In this document: piece after piece, positions 46,527-54,805 of the stretch
Layout: each line of letters starts with the position of its first letter
Numbering within the stretch: position 1 is the stretch's first letter
Origin: Anianabacter salinae
GTDB taxonomy: Bacteria; Pseudomonadota; Alphaproteobacteria; Rhodobacterales; Rhodobacteraceae
NCBI RefSeq assembly: GCF_019061145.1
Contig: NZ_JAHQZS010000005.1
Span: 310,001 to 374,000, forward strand
Length of the DNA stretch: 64,000 nt
Reading direction: 5' to 3'
Notes under the pieces: generated by a model
What the model saw: only the letters and a program-made list of their open reading frames with translations
Database searches by the model: none
What the model was told of the DNA's origin: nothing
Program-made: the position numbers and the translations under genes

Positions 46527-47351
46527 ATGCTCGACGCAGGCCGCACCGAAGAGACGCTTCTTGAAGTCAACAACGTCGAGGTGATCTACAATCATGTCAT
46601 CCTCGTGCTGAAAGGTGTGTCGCTGGCGGTGCCGAAGGGCGGCATCACCGCGCTTTTGGGGGGCAATGGCGCGGGCAAGACGACCACGCTCAAGGCGATC
46701 TCGAACCTTCTGGCATCGGAACGGGGCGAGGTGACCAAGGGCAGCATCAAGTATCGCGGCGAACGCATCCAGGACCTGACGCCGACCGATCTGGTCAAGC
46801 GCGGGGTGATCCAGGTGATGGAGGGCCGCCACTGTTTCGAACACCTGACCATCGAGGAAAACCTTTTGACCGGCGCCTACACTCGGGGTGACGGGCGCGC
46901 GAAGGTCGAAGAGGACCTCGAACTGGTCTACAGCTATTTCCCCCGCCTGAAGGAGCGCCGCCGGTCGCAGGCGGGCTATACCTCGGGCGGCGAGCAGCAG
47001 ATGTGCGCTATCGGGCGGGCGCTGATGTCACGCCCCGAGACGATCCTTCTGGACGAGCCGTCGATGGGGCTTGCGCCGCAACTGGTCGAGGAAATCTTTA
47101 CCATCGTGAAGAACCTCAACGAGAAGGAAGGCGTGTCCTTCCTGCTGGCCGAACAGAACACCAACGTCGCGCTGCGCTTTGCGCATTACGGCTACATCCT
47201 TGAATCGGGGCGGGTCGTGATGGATGGCGAGGCGAAGGCGCTGCGCGAGAACCCGGACGTCAAGGAATTCTATCTTGGCATGTCCGACGAGGGGCGCCGA
47301 AGCTTTCGCGACGTGCGCTCGTACCGCCGCCGCAAGCGCTGGCTGGCCTGA
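46527..47351 (+). CDS. livF: branched-chain-type ABC transporter ATP-binding protein LivF
   Basis: A 274-residue ATPase with Walker A GGNGAGKTT (the first Gly-Gly differs from the usual GxNGAGKT lead), VMEGRHCFEHLTIEENLL, signature TSGGEQQMCAIGRALM, and Walker B ILLDEPSMGLAPQLV. The C-terminus has a long basic tail (RRSFRDVRSYRRRKRWLA). It completes the importer with LivG, LivH and LivM. A hairpin terminator follows its stop. It converges with a TetR gene. Confidence 0.95.
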   Translation: MLDAGRTEETLLEVNNVEVIYNHVILVLKGVSLAVPKGGITALLGGNGAGKTTTLKAISNLLASERGEVTKGSIKYRGERIQDLTPTDLVKRGVIQVMEGRHCFEHLTIEENLLTGAYTRGDGRAKVEEDLELVYSYFPRLKERRRSQAGYTSGGEQQMCAIGRALMSRPETILLDEPSMGLAPQLVEEIFTIVKNLNEKEGVSFLLAEQNTNVALRFAHYGYILESGRVVMDGEAKALRENPDVKEFYLGMSDEGRRSFRDVRSYRRRKRWLA

Positions 47352-47352
47352 C

Positions 47353-47376
47353 CGGGCGCCGCGCCCGCTATTTCTT
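47353..47376 (+). terminator. intrinsic terminator after livF
   Basis: CGGGCG (47353-47358) pairs with CGCCCG (47362-47367), followed by CTATTTCTTCTT. The T-rich tail overlaps the Lys-rich end of the convergent TetR gene. Confidence 0.5.
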
Positions 47377-48036
47377 CTTCTTCGAAGGCTTCTCGGTCTT
47401 GGACGATTTCGCCGAAGCCTCGATGCCGTCGAGGATCAGCGACAGGCCATATTCGAAGTCGGTCGTCTTGCGCTTCTTCTTGGCCAGGGCTGCGGACAGC
47501 ATGTCGAGATGCCCGGCCTCTGCGCCGTCGGTTTCGGCGGCCGCGTCCGATAGCGCCGCCGCGTCGGGGGCGTTCAGCTCTTGCAGCACGGCACCGTAGA
47601 GAAAGCTGTCGAGCGTCGCCATCGCCCGCGCGATGACCGCAGGCCCAAGCCCAGCGGAGGCCAGGCAGCCGACGGTCGCGTTGACATGAGCCAGCCGGTT
47701 CGGGCCGCGTGCAGGGCGGGTCAGGAACATTTCGGCCGCCCAGGGGTGCGCAAGAAGCACCTCGCGCGCGGTGAGGATGGCGCTGCCAAGGCTGGACTTC
47801 CACTGCTTGCCCGGCTTGGCGTGCGGCAACTCCCCCGCCACGCGGTCCAGCATGCCGTCCAGCAGGTCATCCTTGTTGGTGACATGGTTGTAGAGCGACA
47901 TCGCCTCGACGCCGACCGCCGCGCCCAGCTTGCGCATCGACAGGGCCGCCGCGCCGTGGATGTCAGCGTAGGCGACACCGGCCGCAAGGACGGCATCACG
48001 GGACAGAGGCGCGCGTTTCGGGACGGGATCGGGCAA
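47368..48036 (-). CDS. TetR-family regulator with TetR-like C-terminal domain
   Basis: A 222-residue regulator. Its helix-turn-helix reads LSMRKLGAAVGVEAMSLYNHVTNKDDLLDGMLDRV, typical of the TetR_C group, and its C-terminal half carries the tetracycline-repressor-like fold. It ends in an unusual Lys/Ser tail (KSSKTEKPSKKKK). The start is TTG at 48036 with AAGGA seven bases before; an ATG nearby is in another frame. Lying next to the liv cluster, it may repress that operon or the divergent hdeA-like gene. The ligand may be a CoA ester or acid, as inference. Confidence 0.85.
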   Translation of the reverse strand: MPDPVPKRAPLSRDAVLAAGVAYADIHGAAALSMRKLGAAVGVEAMSLYNHVTNKDDLLDGMLDRVAGELPHAKPGKQWKSSLGSAILTAREVLLAHPWAAEMFLTRPARGPNRLAHVNATVGCLASAGLGPAVIARAMATLDSFLYGAVLQELNAPDAAALSDAAAETDGAEAGHLDMLSAALAKKKRKTTDFEYGLSLILDGIEASAKSSKTEKPSKKKK

Positions 48037-48331
48037 GACAGCATCCTTCCGTAGTGCGTCAACGGTGCGGCGGCACGGCGAATCTCGCAAGACAATTCGA
48101 CAGAGCGACCCAAAGGATAGGGTTTGGGCTGAAACACGGAACGGTTCTGGCGGCTCGCCGGATGCCGAACGGCTGCGATTCTGAAACATTCGAGCGGATC
48201 GTGCGCACGCGGAGTCACACGGGCGTGCGGCACGGTGTCGTGAAGCCGACGTGAGCGAACCGGTTGCTAGGCATTGCTCGGGGGATGTGCCGCACGGGGC
48301 GGTCGCGCCCCTGGAATTTCTGGAGATGTCC

Positions 48332-48754
48332 ATGAAACTTGCTTCGCTTACCCTAGCTACTTCCCTGATGCTGTCTGGCACCGCCTTTGCTGCAGGCCAC
48401 TCGGTCGATCCAGCCACTCTGACCTGTGCCGATTTCACCGCGATGGACAGCGACGCGATGATGGCGGCCTTTGACGCGGTCTCGATGGCCGCGCATTCGG
48501 ACGACATGGCGTCGGACACCATGGCCGCCGACGACAAGGCAGGCGACACCATGGCTGCTGACACCATGGCCAGTGACACCATGGCCAGTGACACGATGGC
48601 CAGTGACACGATGGCCAGTGACACGATGGCCTCTGACGACATGGCCGCAGAAGGCGGTATGATGATGGAGGAAGAGATGGCCGCCGCCGCCACGATGTGC
48701 GCCGAGAACCCGGACATGCTCGTCATGGACGCCGCCATGCACGAAATGAACTGA
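48332..48754 (+). CDS. HdeA-like periplasmic protein with ten pentapeptide repeats
   Basis: A 140-residue secreted protein: signal peptide MKLASLTLATSLMLSGTAFA, then LTCADFTAMD...DAVSMAA and a C-terminal TMCAENPDMLVMDAAM. The paired cysteines (Cys32, Cys123) and the flanking helices resemble HdeA-type acid-stress chaperones. Between them sit ten consecutive D-x-M-A-x pentapeptides (residues 57-106), encoded by a 15-bp minisatellite. GGAG lies six bases before the ATG at 48332. It diverges from the TetR gene. Family assignment is by eye and moderate. Confidence 0.65.
   Translation: MKLASLTLATSLMLSGTAFAAGHSVDPATLTCADFTAMDSDAMMAAFDAVSMAAHSDDMASDTMAADDKAGDTMAADTMASDTMASDTMASDTMASDTMASDDMAAEGGMMMEEEMAAAATMCAENPDMLVMDAAMHEMN
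48500..48649 (+). repeat. coding minisatellite: ten 15-bp units
   Basis: Ten in-frame units starting at 48500, 48515, 48530 and so on to 48635. The core is GACACSATGGCCAGT; units 2-6 of the inner block (48560-48634) are nearly identical. Each encodes a pentapeptide, mostly DTMAS. Near-identity suggests recent expansion by slippage. Confidence 0.9.
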
Positions 48755-48821
48755 AATGCGCTAGGTCGTTCGGGGGCGGGCGCGATTCCCTGCCTCCGAA
48801 CAGACAGCTTGCGAGGTCCAC

Positions 48822-49664
48822 ATGACTACCCTCGATGCGGAAACGCGCAACCCCAAGGGCGGCGATCTGGTGAAGCGGCACCGCCTGTCCACCCGGCTGT
48901 GGCACTGGATCAACGCGGCCATGTTCTTCATCCTTTTGATGTCCGGGCTGATGATCTTCAACGCGCATCCCCGGCTCTATTGGGGCGAATATGGCGCAAA
49001 CCTCGATCCCGCATGGCTGCAGATCGGTGTCGATGACCAGCAGGCGGGATATTTGCGGATCGGCGATGCGCGGATCGGAACCGACGGTGTGCTGGGTCGA
49101 TGGGAGGACGCCGATGGGCAGCTTCGCAACCGCGCCTTCCCCTACTGGGCGACCCTGCCGTCGAACTACAACCTTGCCCTTGCCCGGCGCTGGCACCTGA
49201 CGTTTGCCTGGGTCTTTGCGGTCGGTATCTTCGTCTATCTGGTCTGGTCCTTGCTGAACCGGCATGTCGGGCGCGATCTGCTGCCGCGCCGGGACGAGAT
49301 GCGGCCATCGCATATCCTGGCCGACCTGCGAGACCACATGCGGTTGAAACTGCCGAGGGGCATCGAGGCGGCGCGGTACAACATCCTGCAGAAGCTGGCC
49401 TATCTGTCGGTCGCCCTCGTCCTGATCCCCGGGATGGTCCTGACGGGGCTCACGATGTCGCCGCAGATGGATGCGTCCTGGCCGTGGCTTCTTGACCTGT
49501 TCGGCGGGCGTCAATCGGCGCGCTCGCTGCACTTCATCTTTGCCTTTCTGCTGGTCCTGTTCGTGATCGTGCACCTCGTGATGGTGCTGATCGCCGGGCC
49601 CTTCAACGAAATACGCTCGATGATCACCGGCTGGTTCCGCCTGCCGAAGGAGAGATCGAAATGA
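48822..49664 (+). CDS. cytochrome b561/Ni-Fe-hydrogenase b-type membrane cytochrome
   Basis: A 280-residue membrane protein with four or so helices and histidines placed as b-haem ligands: RLSTRLWHWINAAMFFILLMSGLMIF, RWHLTFAWVFAVGIFVYLVW, ALVLIPGMVLTGLTM and SLHFIFAFLLVLFVIVHLVMVL. It belongs to the cytochrome b family that passes electrons between quinone and periplasmic enzymes. The ATG/TGA overlap with the molybdoenzyme gene downstream shows that they work as a pair. Confidence 0.93.
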   Translation: MTTLDAETRNPKGGDLVKRHRLSTRLWHWINAAMFFILLMSGLMIFNAHPRLYWGEYGANLDPAWLQIGVDDQQAGYLRIGDARIGTDGVLGRWEDADGQLRNRAFPYWATLPSNYNLALARRWHLTFAWVFAVGIFVYLVWSLLNRHVGRDLLPRRDEMRPSHILADLRDHMRLKLPRGIEAARYNILQKLAYLSVALVLIPGMVLTGLTMSPQMDASWPWLLDLFGGRQSARSLHFIFAFLLVLFVIVHLVMVLIAGPFNEIRSMITGWFRLPKERSK

Positions 49665-50422
49665 CCCGACGCTTGATGACCCGACGTGCTGCGCTGACCG
49701 GCCTTGTCGCCTCGCCGATGATCCTGTCGGGGTGCGACCGGCTGGGGCAATCCCCCAGCTTTCGCAACATCGTGCTGTCTTCGGGGGAATGGCTGTCCTA
49801 CCGGATGCACCGTCTGTTCGGCGCGAACGCGATGGCGCGGGAATACACCGAGGCCGAGATGTCGCCGGATTTCCGCACCAACGGCAGCACGCGGCCGCAA
49901 TCCGCCGAGTATCAGCGCCACCTTGCGAACGGCTTTGCAACCTGGTCACTCAAGGTGTCCGGTCTGGTGGAAGAGCCGCAGGCAATCCCGCTGGCGGACT
50001 TGCGCGCGATGCCATCCCGCACCCAGATCACCCGTCACGATTGCGTCGAGGGGTGGAGCGCGATCGGCAAATGGACGGGCGTGCCGCTGGGCGCGGTGCT
50101 GGACCGCGTCATGCTGAAGCCCGAGGCGCGGTATATCGTATTTCGCTGCGCAGATGCGCTTGGGCTGTCGCCGTATTACGAGAGCATCGATCTGGTCGAT
50201 GCCTTCCACCCGCAGACAATCCTCGCCTATGGCATGAATGGCAGCGACCTGAGCCAGGGTCATGGCGCGCCGATCCGGCTGCGGGTCGAACGGCAGCTTG
50301 GCTACAAGCATGCCAAGTTCATCATGGAGATCGAGGCCGTCGACAGCCTTTCCGATATCGGCCTTGGCCGTGGAGGGTATTGGGAGGATACCGGGTTCTA
50401 CGAGTGGTATGCCGGAATCTGA
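49661..50422 (+). CDS. sulfite-oxidase-fold molybdopterin enzyme, Tat lipoprotein-like
   Basis: A 253-residue protein with twin arginines (MTRRAALTGLVASP) and a lipobox-like LSGC at residues 22-25, so it is probably exported by Tat and lipid-anchored. The molybdenum-binding cysteine lies in HDCVEGWSAIGKW (Cys128), in the same motif as MsrP (CVEAWS). The partner cytochrome b overlaps its start. It is shorter than MsrP and has a different N-terminus, so it is probably a separate reductase or oxidase. Substrate is unknown. ModABC in this window would supply molybdate. Confidence 0.9.
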   Translation: MTRRLMTRRAALTGLVASPMILSGCDRLGQSPSFRNIVLSSGEWLSYRMHRLFGANAMAREYTEAEMSPDFRTNGSTRPQSAEYQRHLANGFATWSLKVSGLVEEPQAIPLADLRAMPSRTQITRHDCVEGWSAIGKWTGVPLGAVLDRVMLKPEARYIVFRCADALGLSPYYESIDLVDAFHPQTILAYGMNGSDLSQGHGAPIRLRVERQLGYKHAKFIMEIEAVDSLSDIGLGRGGYWEDTGFYEWYAGI

Positions 50423-50521
50423 CGCTCCCGGATTAGGGGGTTCCGCGCCCGCGACGTCCCGTGTCATGGTCCACGCAAGCCCCTTCAGCGGGGCATTGGG
50501 AGCACCAGGGAGGCACCCCCC

Positions 50522-51745
50522 ATGACCGCATTCCACGATGCGCTTGAAACCCGCAGCGCCGATGAACGCGCGGCCGATCTGGCCCGCGCGCTGCCCGCGC
50601 AGATCGCCCACGCGCAGGACAAGGCGCCCGCGATGGCGCGGCTGCTGCAAGGCGTCGATCCGTCCCAAGTGACCGACCGCGCCGCGCTGGCCGCCTTGCC
50701 GGTGGTGCGCAAGTCCGAACTGTCGAAGGCGCAGGGAGAGGCCGCGCCATTCGGCGGCTTCACCACCGTCTCGGCTGCCGAGGTCGAGCATGTGTTCCAG
50801 TCGCCCGGCCCGATCTACGAGCCGGGGCGCACCTCTGACGATTGGTGGCGTGTGGGGCGGTTCCTGAACGCCTGCGGCATCGGTGCCGGCGACATCGTGC
50901 AGAACTGCTTTTCCTATCACCTGACACCTGCCGGGATGATCTTTGAAAGCGGTGCGCGGGCGGTTGGAGCCTCGGTGCTGCCTGCGGGAACCGGCCAGAC
51001 CGAATTGCAGGCACGCGCGGCCTTCGATGTGGGCGTCACCGCCTATGCAGGCACGCCGGACTACCTCAAGGTCATCCTCGACAAGGCCGACGAGATGGGG
51101 CTGAGCCTTGCCATCACCAAGGCGGCAGTGGGCGGCGGCGCGCTGTTCCCGTCGCTGCGGCAGGAATACGCGGATCGCGGCATCCGCTGCCTGCAATGCT
51201 ATGCCACCGCCGATCTGGGCAACATCGCCTATGAAAGCCCGGCGATGGAGGGGATGATCGTCGACGAGGGCGTGATCGTCGAGATCGTGCGCCCCGGCAC
51301 CGGTGATCCGGTCGCCGATGGCGAGGTCGGCGAAGTCGTGGTGACGACGCTTAACCCCGACTACCCGCTGATCCGCTTTGCCACGGGCGATCTGTCGGCC
51401 GTGTTGCCGGGAACCAGCCCCTGCGGGCGCACCAACATGCGCATCAAGGGCTGGATGGGCCGGGCCGACCAGACCACCAAGATCAAGGGCATGTTCGTGC
51501 GGCCCGAACAGGTGGCGCAATTCGTCGCGCGGCATCCCGAAATCGCGCGCGCCCGCGTCATTGCCACGCGCGACGGGCAACAGGACGCGATGACCGTGCA
51601 GGTCGAGGCGGACGGCGGCGATGCCGCTGCCTATGAGCGGTCCGTTGCCGATGTGCTCAAGCTCACGGGCCGGATCGAGATTCATCCTGCGGGCAGCCTG
51701 CCGAACGATGGTAAGGTGATCGACGACCAGCGCAGTTACGACTGA
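50522..51745 (+). CDS. phenylacetate-CoA ligase-like adenylate-forming protein
   Basis: A 407-residue protein of the PaaK type: FNACGIGAGDIVQNCFSYHLTPAGMIFESGARAVGASVLPAGTGQTELQ, then GVTAYAGTPDYLKVI and GWMGRADQTTKIKGMFVRPEQV, where the Lys precedes the C-terminal AMP-binding hinge. It lies after the cytochrome b/molybdoenzyme insertion but close to the liv cluster, and the same combination of liv genes and two CoA ligases suggests it belongs to that pathway. It activates an aromatic or similar acid with CoA; the exact acid is unknown. Confidence 0.88.
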   Translation: MTAFHDALETRSADERAADLARALPAQIAHAQDKAPAMARLLQGVDPSQVTDRAALAALPVVRKSELSKAQGEAAPFGGFTTVSAAEVEHVFQSPGPIYEPGRTSDDWWRVGRFLNACGIGAGDIVQNCFSYHLTPAGMIFESGARAVGASVLPAGTGQTELQARAAFDVGVTAYAGTPDYLKVILDKADEMGLSLAITKAAVGGGALFPSLRQEYADRGIRCLQCYATADLGNIAYESPAMEGMIVDEGVIVEIVRPGTGDPVADGEVGEVVVTTLNPDYPLIRFATGDLSAVLPGTSPCGRTNMRIKGWMGRADQTTKIKGMFVRPEQVAQFVARHPEIARARVIATRDGQQDAMTVQVEADGGDAAAYERSVADVLKLTGRIEIHPAGSLPNDGKVIDDQRSYD

Positions 51746-51785
51746 CGGCCCCGGTGCCGTCGCAGCTTTGACGAGGGGGCCTGAC

Positions 51786-53417
51786 ATGGTGAAACTGGGG
51801 ACAATGTTTGGGGCGGCCTTGCTGGCGGCGATGCCTATGGCCGCTGCCGCGGACGACATCGCGCTGATCGCGACGAACCGGGGCTATGACAACCTGCCGA
51901 ACGTCGCCGAGGCGGAGGCTGCCGAGGCATTGGGCGACACCCTGGCGCGGGCCGGGTTCGAGGTGCTGGACATCTCTGACTTCCAGATGTCCGGCATCGC
52001 CGAAGAGGTCGGCGTTCTTGCAGAGCGGCTGCGCGGCGGCGACCGCGTGATCGTCTATCTGGCTGGGCACGTCGTCAGCACCGCGCGCGATGCGTTTCTT
52101 CTGGGCACCGATGCCGAGCGTCTCGATCCCTTTGCCGTTGGCACAAGCGGGCTGTCGATCGGGGCGATTCTGGACATCGTGGCGGGACGGCCAGGGGCGG
52201 CAATCGTCGCGGTGGCCGATGATCGCGCGTCGCTGCGGCCGGACGCGGGTGTGATCGAGGGCTTTGGCGAAACGGAGGTGCCGCAAGGCGTCACCGTTCT
52301 GACCGGACCGCCGCGCCTTCTTGCACGCTTTGTGACCGAGGAAATCGTGGTGCCGGGGCGCAGGATCGACCGCGCCGTCGCCGATGCGCCGCGCCGGATC
52401 GAGGCGCTGGGTTTCATCGGGCCGTTTCCGTTCCTTGCCGAGACCGCGCAACCCGACGCCCCAGATTTCGAAGACAGGTTCTGGCAGCGCGTGACCGAAG
52501 AGGACAGCGCCGAGGCCTACCGCGACTATCTCGACCGCTTTCCGCGCGGCGAGCACGCTGACGCCGCCGAGACGCGGATCAGCGCGTTGACCGAAAGCGA
52601 CGCGGAACGCGCCGCGCGCACCGAGCAAGAGCTTGACCTCAGCCGCGCGGATCGGCGGGAGTTGCAGGAATACCTGACCGTCCTTGGCTTCGACACGCGG
52701 GGCATCGACGGCATCTTCGGGCCGGGGTCGCGCCGCGCCATCGACGCCTTTCAGGGCGACAACGGTTTCGAGCGGACGGGGTACCTGACCGCGAACCAGA
52801 TCACCTTGCTGCGCACGCGCGGCGCTGCCCGGGTGGCGGAGGTCGAGGCCGAGGCGGAACGGCAGCGCGCCGAACGAGAGCGGCAGGATCGCCAGTTCTG
52901 GCGCGACAGCGGCGAAGGGCAGGACGAGGCGGCGCTTGTCTCGTATCTGGATCGCTATCCTGATGGCATCTACGCCGAACTTGCGCGGGAACGTCTTGCC
53001 GTGATCGAGGATCGCAACCGTACCCAGACCGAAGCCGAGGATCGCGGCGCTTGGGAAGCCGCGCAGGCCGAACGCACTGTGGCCGGATACGAGGCCTATC
53101 TGGGCAACTATCCGGACGGGCTTTTCGCCGATGACGCGCGGGCCGCGATCCGTTCTCTGGAATCGCCCGAGACGGTGATCGACCTTGATCGCGCCCGCGA
53201 CCGCGAGGATGGCCTTGTGCTGGCGGCGTCAGCCAAGCGCCTTGTCGAGATCCGCCTGCAGCAGCTTGGCTATCAGCCAGGCCCGGCGGACGGCCAGTTC
53301 GACCGCCGCACAAGGCGGGCCATCGCCGATTATCAGACAAGCCGCGGGATCGAGGCGACAGGGTTCCTTGACCAGGGCACTGTCGCGCGGCTGGTGGCCG
53401 AGGCCGTGTTTCGCTGA
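51786..53417 (+). CDS. cysteine-free caspase-like protein with two peptidoglycan-binding domains
   Basis: A 543-residue secreted protein (signal MFGAALLAAMPMAAAAD). Residues 25-190 follow the caspase-like pattern: ALIATNRGYDNLPNV, then FEVLDISDFQM and VIVYLAGHVV with His95. The catalytic Cys position (normally DACR) reads ADDRA, and no cysteine occurs anywhere in the protein, so it should be inactive. Peptidoglycan-binding domains lie at about 288-345 and 485-543. Three 33-residue repeats of the form W....AY..YL..YP.G..A..A (232-265, 371-404, 423-454) separate them. ATG at 51786 has a GAGGGGG site. The role may be structural at the wall. Confidence 0.85.
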   Translation: MVKLGTMFGAALLAAMPMAAAADDIALIATNRGYDNLPNVAEAEAAEALGDTLARAGFEVLDISDFQMSGIAEEVGVLAERLRGGDRVIVYLAGHVVSTARDAFLLGTDAERLDPFAVGTSGLSIGAILDIVAGRPGAAIVAVADDRASLRPDAGVIEGFGETEVPQGVTVLTGPPRLLARFVTEEIVVPGRRIDRAVADAPRRIEALGFIGPFPFLAETAQPDAPDFEDRFWQRVTEEDSAEAYRDYLDRFPRGEHADAAETRISALTESDAERAARTEQELDLSRADRRELQEYLTVLGFDTRGIDGIFGPGSRRAIDAFQGDNGFERTGYLTANQITLLRTRGAARVAEVEAEAERQRAERERQDRQFWRDSGEGQDEAALVSYLDRYPDGIYAELARERLAVIEDRNRTQTEAEDRGAWEAAQAERTVAGYEAYLGNYPDGLFADDARAAIRSLESPETVIDLDRARDREDGLVLAASAKRLVEIRLQQLGYQPGPADGQFDRRTRRAIADYQTSRGIEATGFLDQGTVARLVAEAVFR

Positions 53418-53423
53418 ACACGA

Positions 53424-53449
53424 AAAAGCCGCCCCGAGGGGCGGCTTTT
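53424..53449. terminator. bidirectional intrinsic terminator
   Basis: AAAAGCCGCCCC (53424-53435) pairs with GGGGCGGCTTTT (53438-53449). It ends the caspase-like gene on the plus strand and, with A/T runs on both sides, can also end rpmJ on the minus strand. Confidence 0.88.
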
Positions 53450-53477
53450 CAGTTAGCTCGAAGCTTGCTGAAGCGTC

Positions 53478-53603
53478 TTAGCCCTGACGGGCCTTGAAGC
53501 GGCGCTGCGTCTTGTTGATGACGTAGACGCGGCCCTTGCGGCGCACGACGCGGCAGTCGCGGTGCCGGTTCTTCAGCGAGCGGAGCGAGTTTTTGACCTT
53601 CAT
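53478..53603 (-). CDS. rpmJ: 50S ribosomal protein L36
   Basis: A 41-residue basic protein, [20 protein letters not shown] at the start and [11 protein letters not shown] at the end. It has the single-cysteine form of L36 without the full zinc-finger set. GGAGAGGACCC lies before the ATG. It is the smallest ribosomal protein and is often transcribed alone in alphaproteobacteria. A terminator lies downstream at 53424-53449. Confidence 0.97.
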   Translation of the reverse strand: MKVKNSLRSLKNRHRDCRVVRRKGRVYVINKTQRRFKARQG

Positions 53604-53690
53604 GGGTCCTCTCCTCATGTCGCGGCGCCCGTGCGCCATACTCCATGCCCCTTGCGAGGCGTTTCTCGAATTCCGGTCCCCGAAGGGAGA

Positions 53691-53765
<75 letters not shown>

Positions 53766-53929
53766 CTCGCCGCGATATCAAACCTGCGTCCTGGCCGCCT
53801 AAACGAACAAGACGCGGGTCATGCCCCGCGCCGGTCTGCGGGTCTATAAAAGGAGTCGCAGGAGGGATCAAGACCTTTTGGCGCGGCAAAAATCAGGTCT
53901 ATATTCGTCGGGATACAGAGGGAGCAGTC

Positions 53930-54790
53930 ATGGGCCGTGCCACCTACGACCTGATCGAGCCAACCACCCGCACGACAAGCGTGATCTTTGCTTCCCCGCA
54001 CAGTGGCCGGGACTATTTCCCGCGATTCCTGCGCGAGTCGGTGCTGGACGAGATGCAGATCCGGTCCTCGGAAGACGCCTTTGTCGATCGGCTGTTTGCG
54101 GATGCGCCCCTGTTCGGCGCGCCCCTGATCGCCGCCAGTGCACCCCGCGCCTTTGTCGATCTCAACCGCAGCCCGGACGAGCTTGATCCCGCGCTGATCG
54201 AAGGCGTGCGCCGGGCGGGGCACAATCCGCGCGTGACATCGGGGCTGGGCGTGGTGCCGCGCGTGGTGTCGAACGGGCGCGCGATCTATTCGGGCAAGAT
54301 CGGCATGGCCGAGGCGCAGGCCCGGATCGAACAGTTCTGGCATCCCTATCATGCCGCTCTGGCGGGTCTGGTGCAAAGCCAGGTCGAACGGTTCGGCGAG
54401 GCGATCCTGATCGACTGCCATTCGATGCCGCATGAAGCCATCGACAGCGCGGGCACACGCGGCACGCCGCATCCCGAGGTCGTTCTTGGCGACCGCTTCG
54501 GTGCGGCGGCGGGCTCGGGCGTGATGGAACGGGTCGAGGCGGCCTTTGCCGGGGCCGGTCTGCGCGTGGTGCGCAACACGCCTTTCGCCGGGGCCTACAC
54601 AACGCAACACTATGGCCGCCCGTCGCGGGGACAGCACGTCATCCAGGTGGAGCTCGACCGGGCGCTCTACATGAACGAGCGTGAACTGGTCCCCCATGCC
54701 GGGTTCGAGGCGTTCCGAACCGTCCTGCGGTCCGTGATCGCGGAAATCGTAGATATCGGCCGGGCGGACCTGCCGCTTGCGGCAGAATAG
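53930..54790 (+). CDS. N-formylglutamate amidohydrolase-like protein
   Basis: A 286-residue hydrolase of the HutG/FGase family. Metal-site stretches are FASPHSGRDY and LIDCHSMPHEA, and YTTQHYGRPSRGQHVIQVELDRALYM is the family C-terminal part. It would release glutamate from N-formylglutamate, the last step of one histidine breakdown route, but no hut genes are nearby. GAGGGAGCAGTC precedes the ATG. It converges with dinB. Confidence 0.9.
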   Translation: MGRATYDLIEPTTRTTSVIFASPHSGRDYFPRFLRESVLDEMQIRSSEDAFVDRLFADAPLFGAPLIAASAPRAFVDLNRSPDELDPALIEGVRRAGHNPRVTSGLGVVPRVVSNGRAIYSGKIGMAEAQARIEQFWHPYHAALAGLVQSQVERFGEAILIDCHSMPHEAIDSAGTRGTPHPEVVLGDRFGAAAGSGVMERVEAAFAGAGLRVVRNTPFAGAYTTQHYGRPSRGQHVIQVELDRALYMNERELVPHAGFEAFRTVLRSVIAEIVDIGRADLPLAAE

Positions 54791-54805
54791 GTTTCGGCCG
54801 CGCGT

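Noticed and set aside
48500..48649. Regular 15-bp repeats as a possible CRISPR or intergenic repeat
   Set aside because: The units are contiguous, lack unique spacers and stay in frame in a secreted protein, so this is a coding minisatellite.
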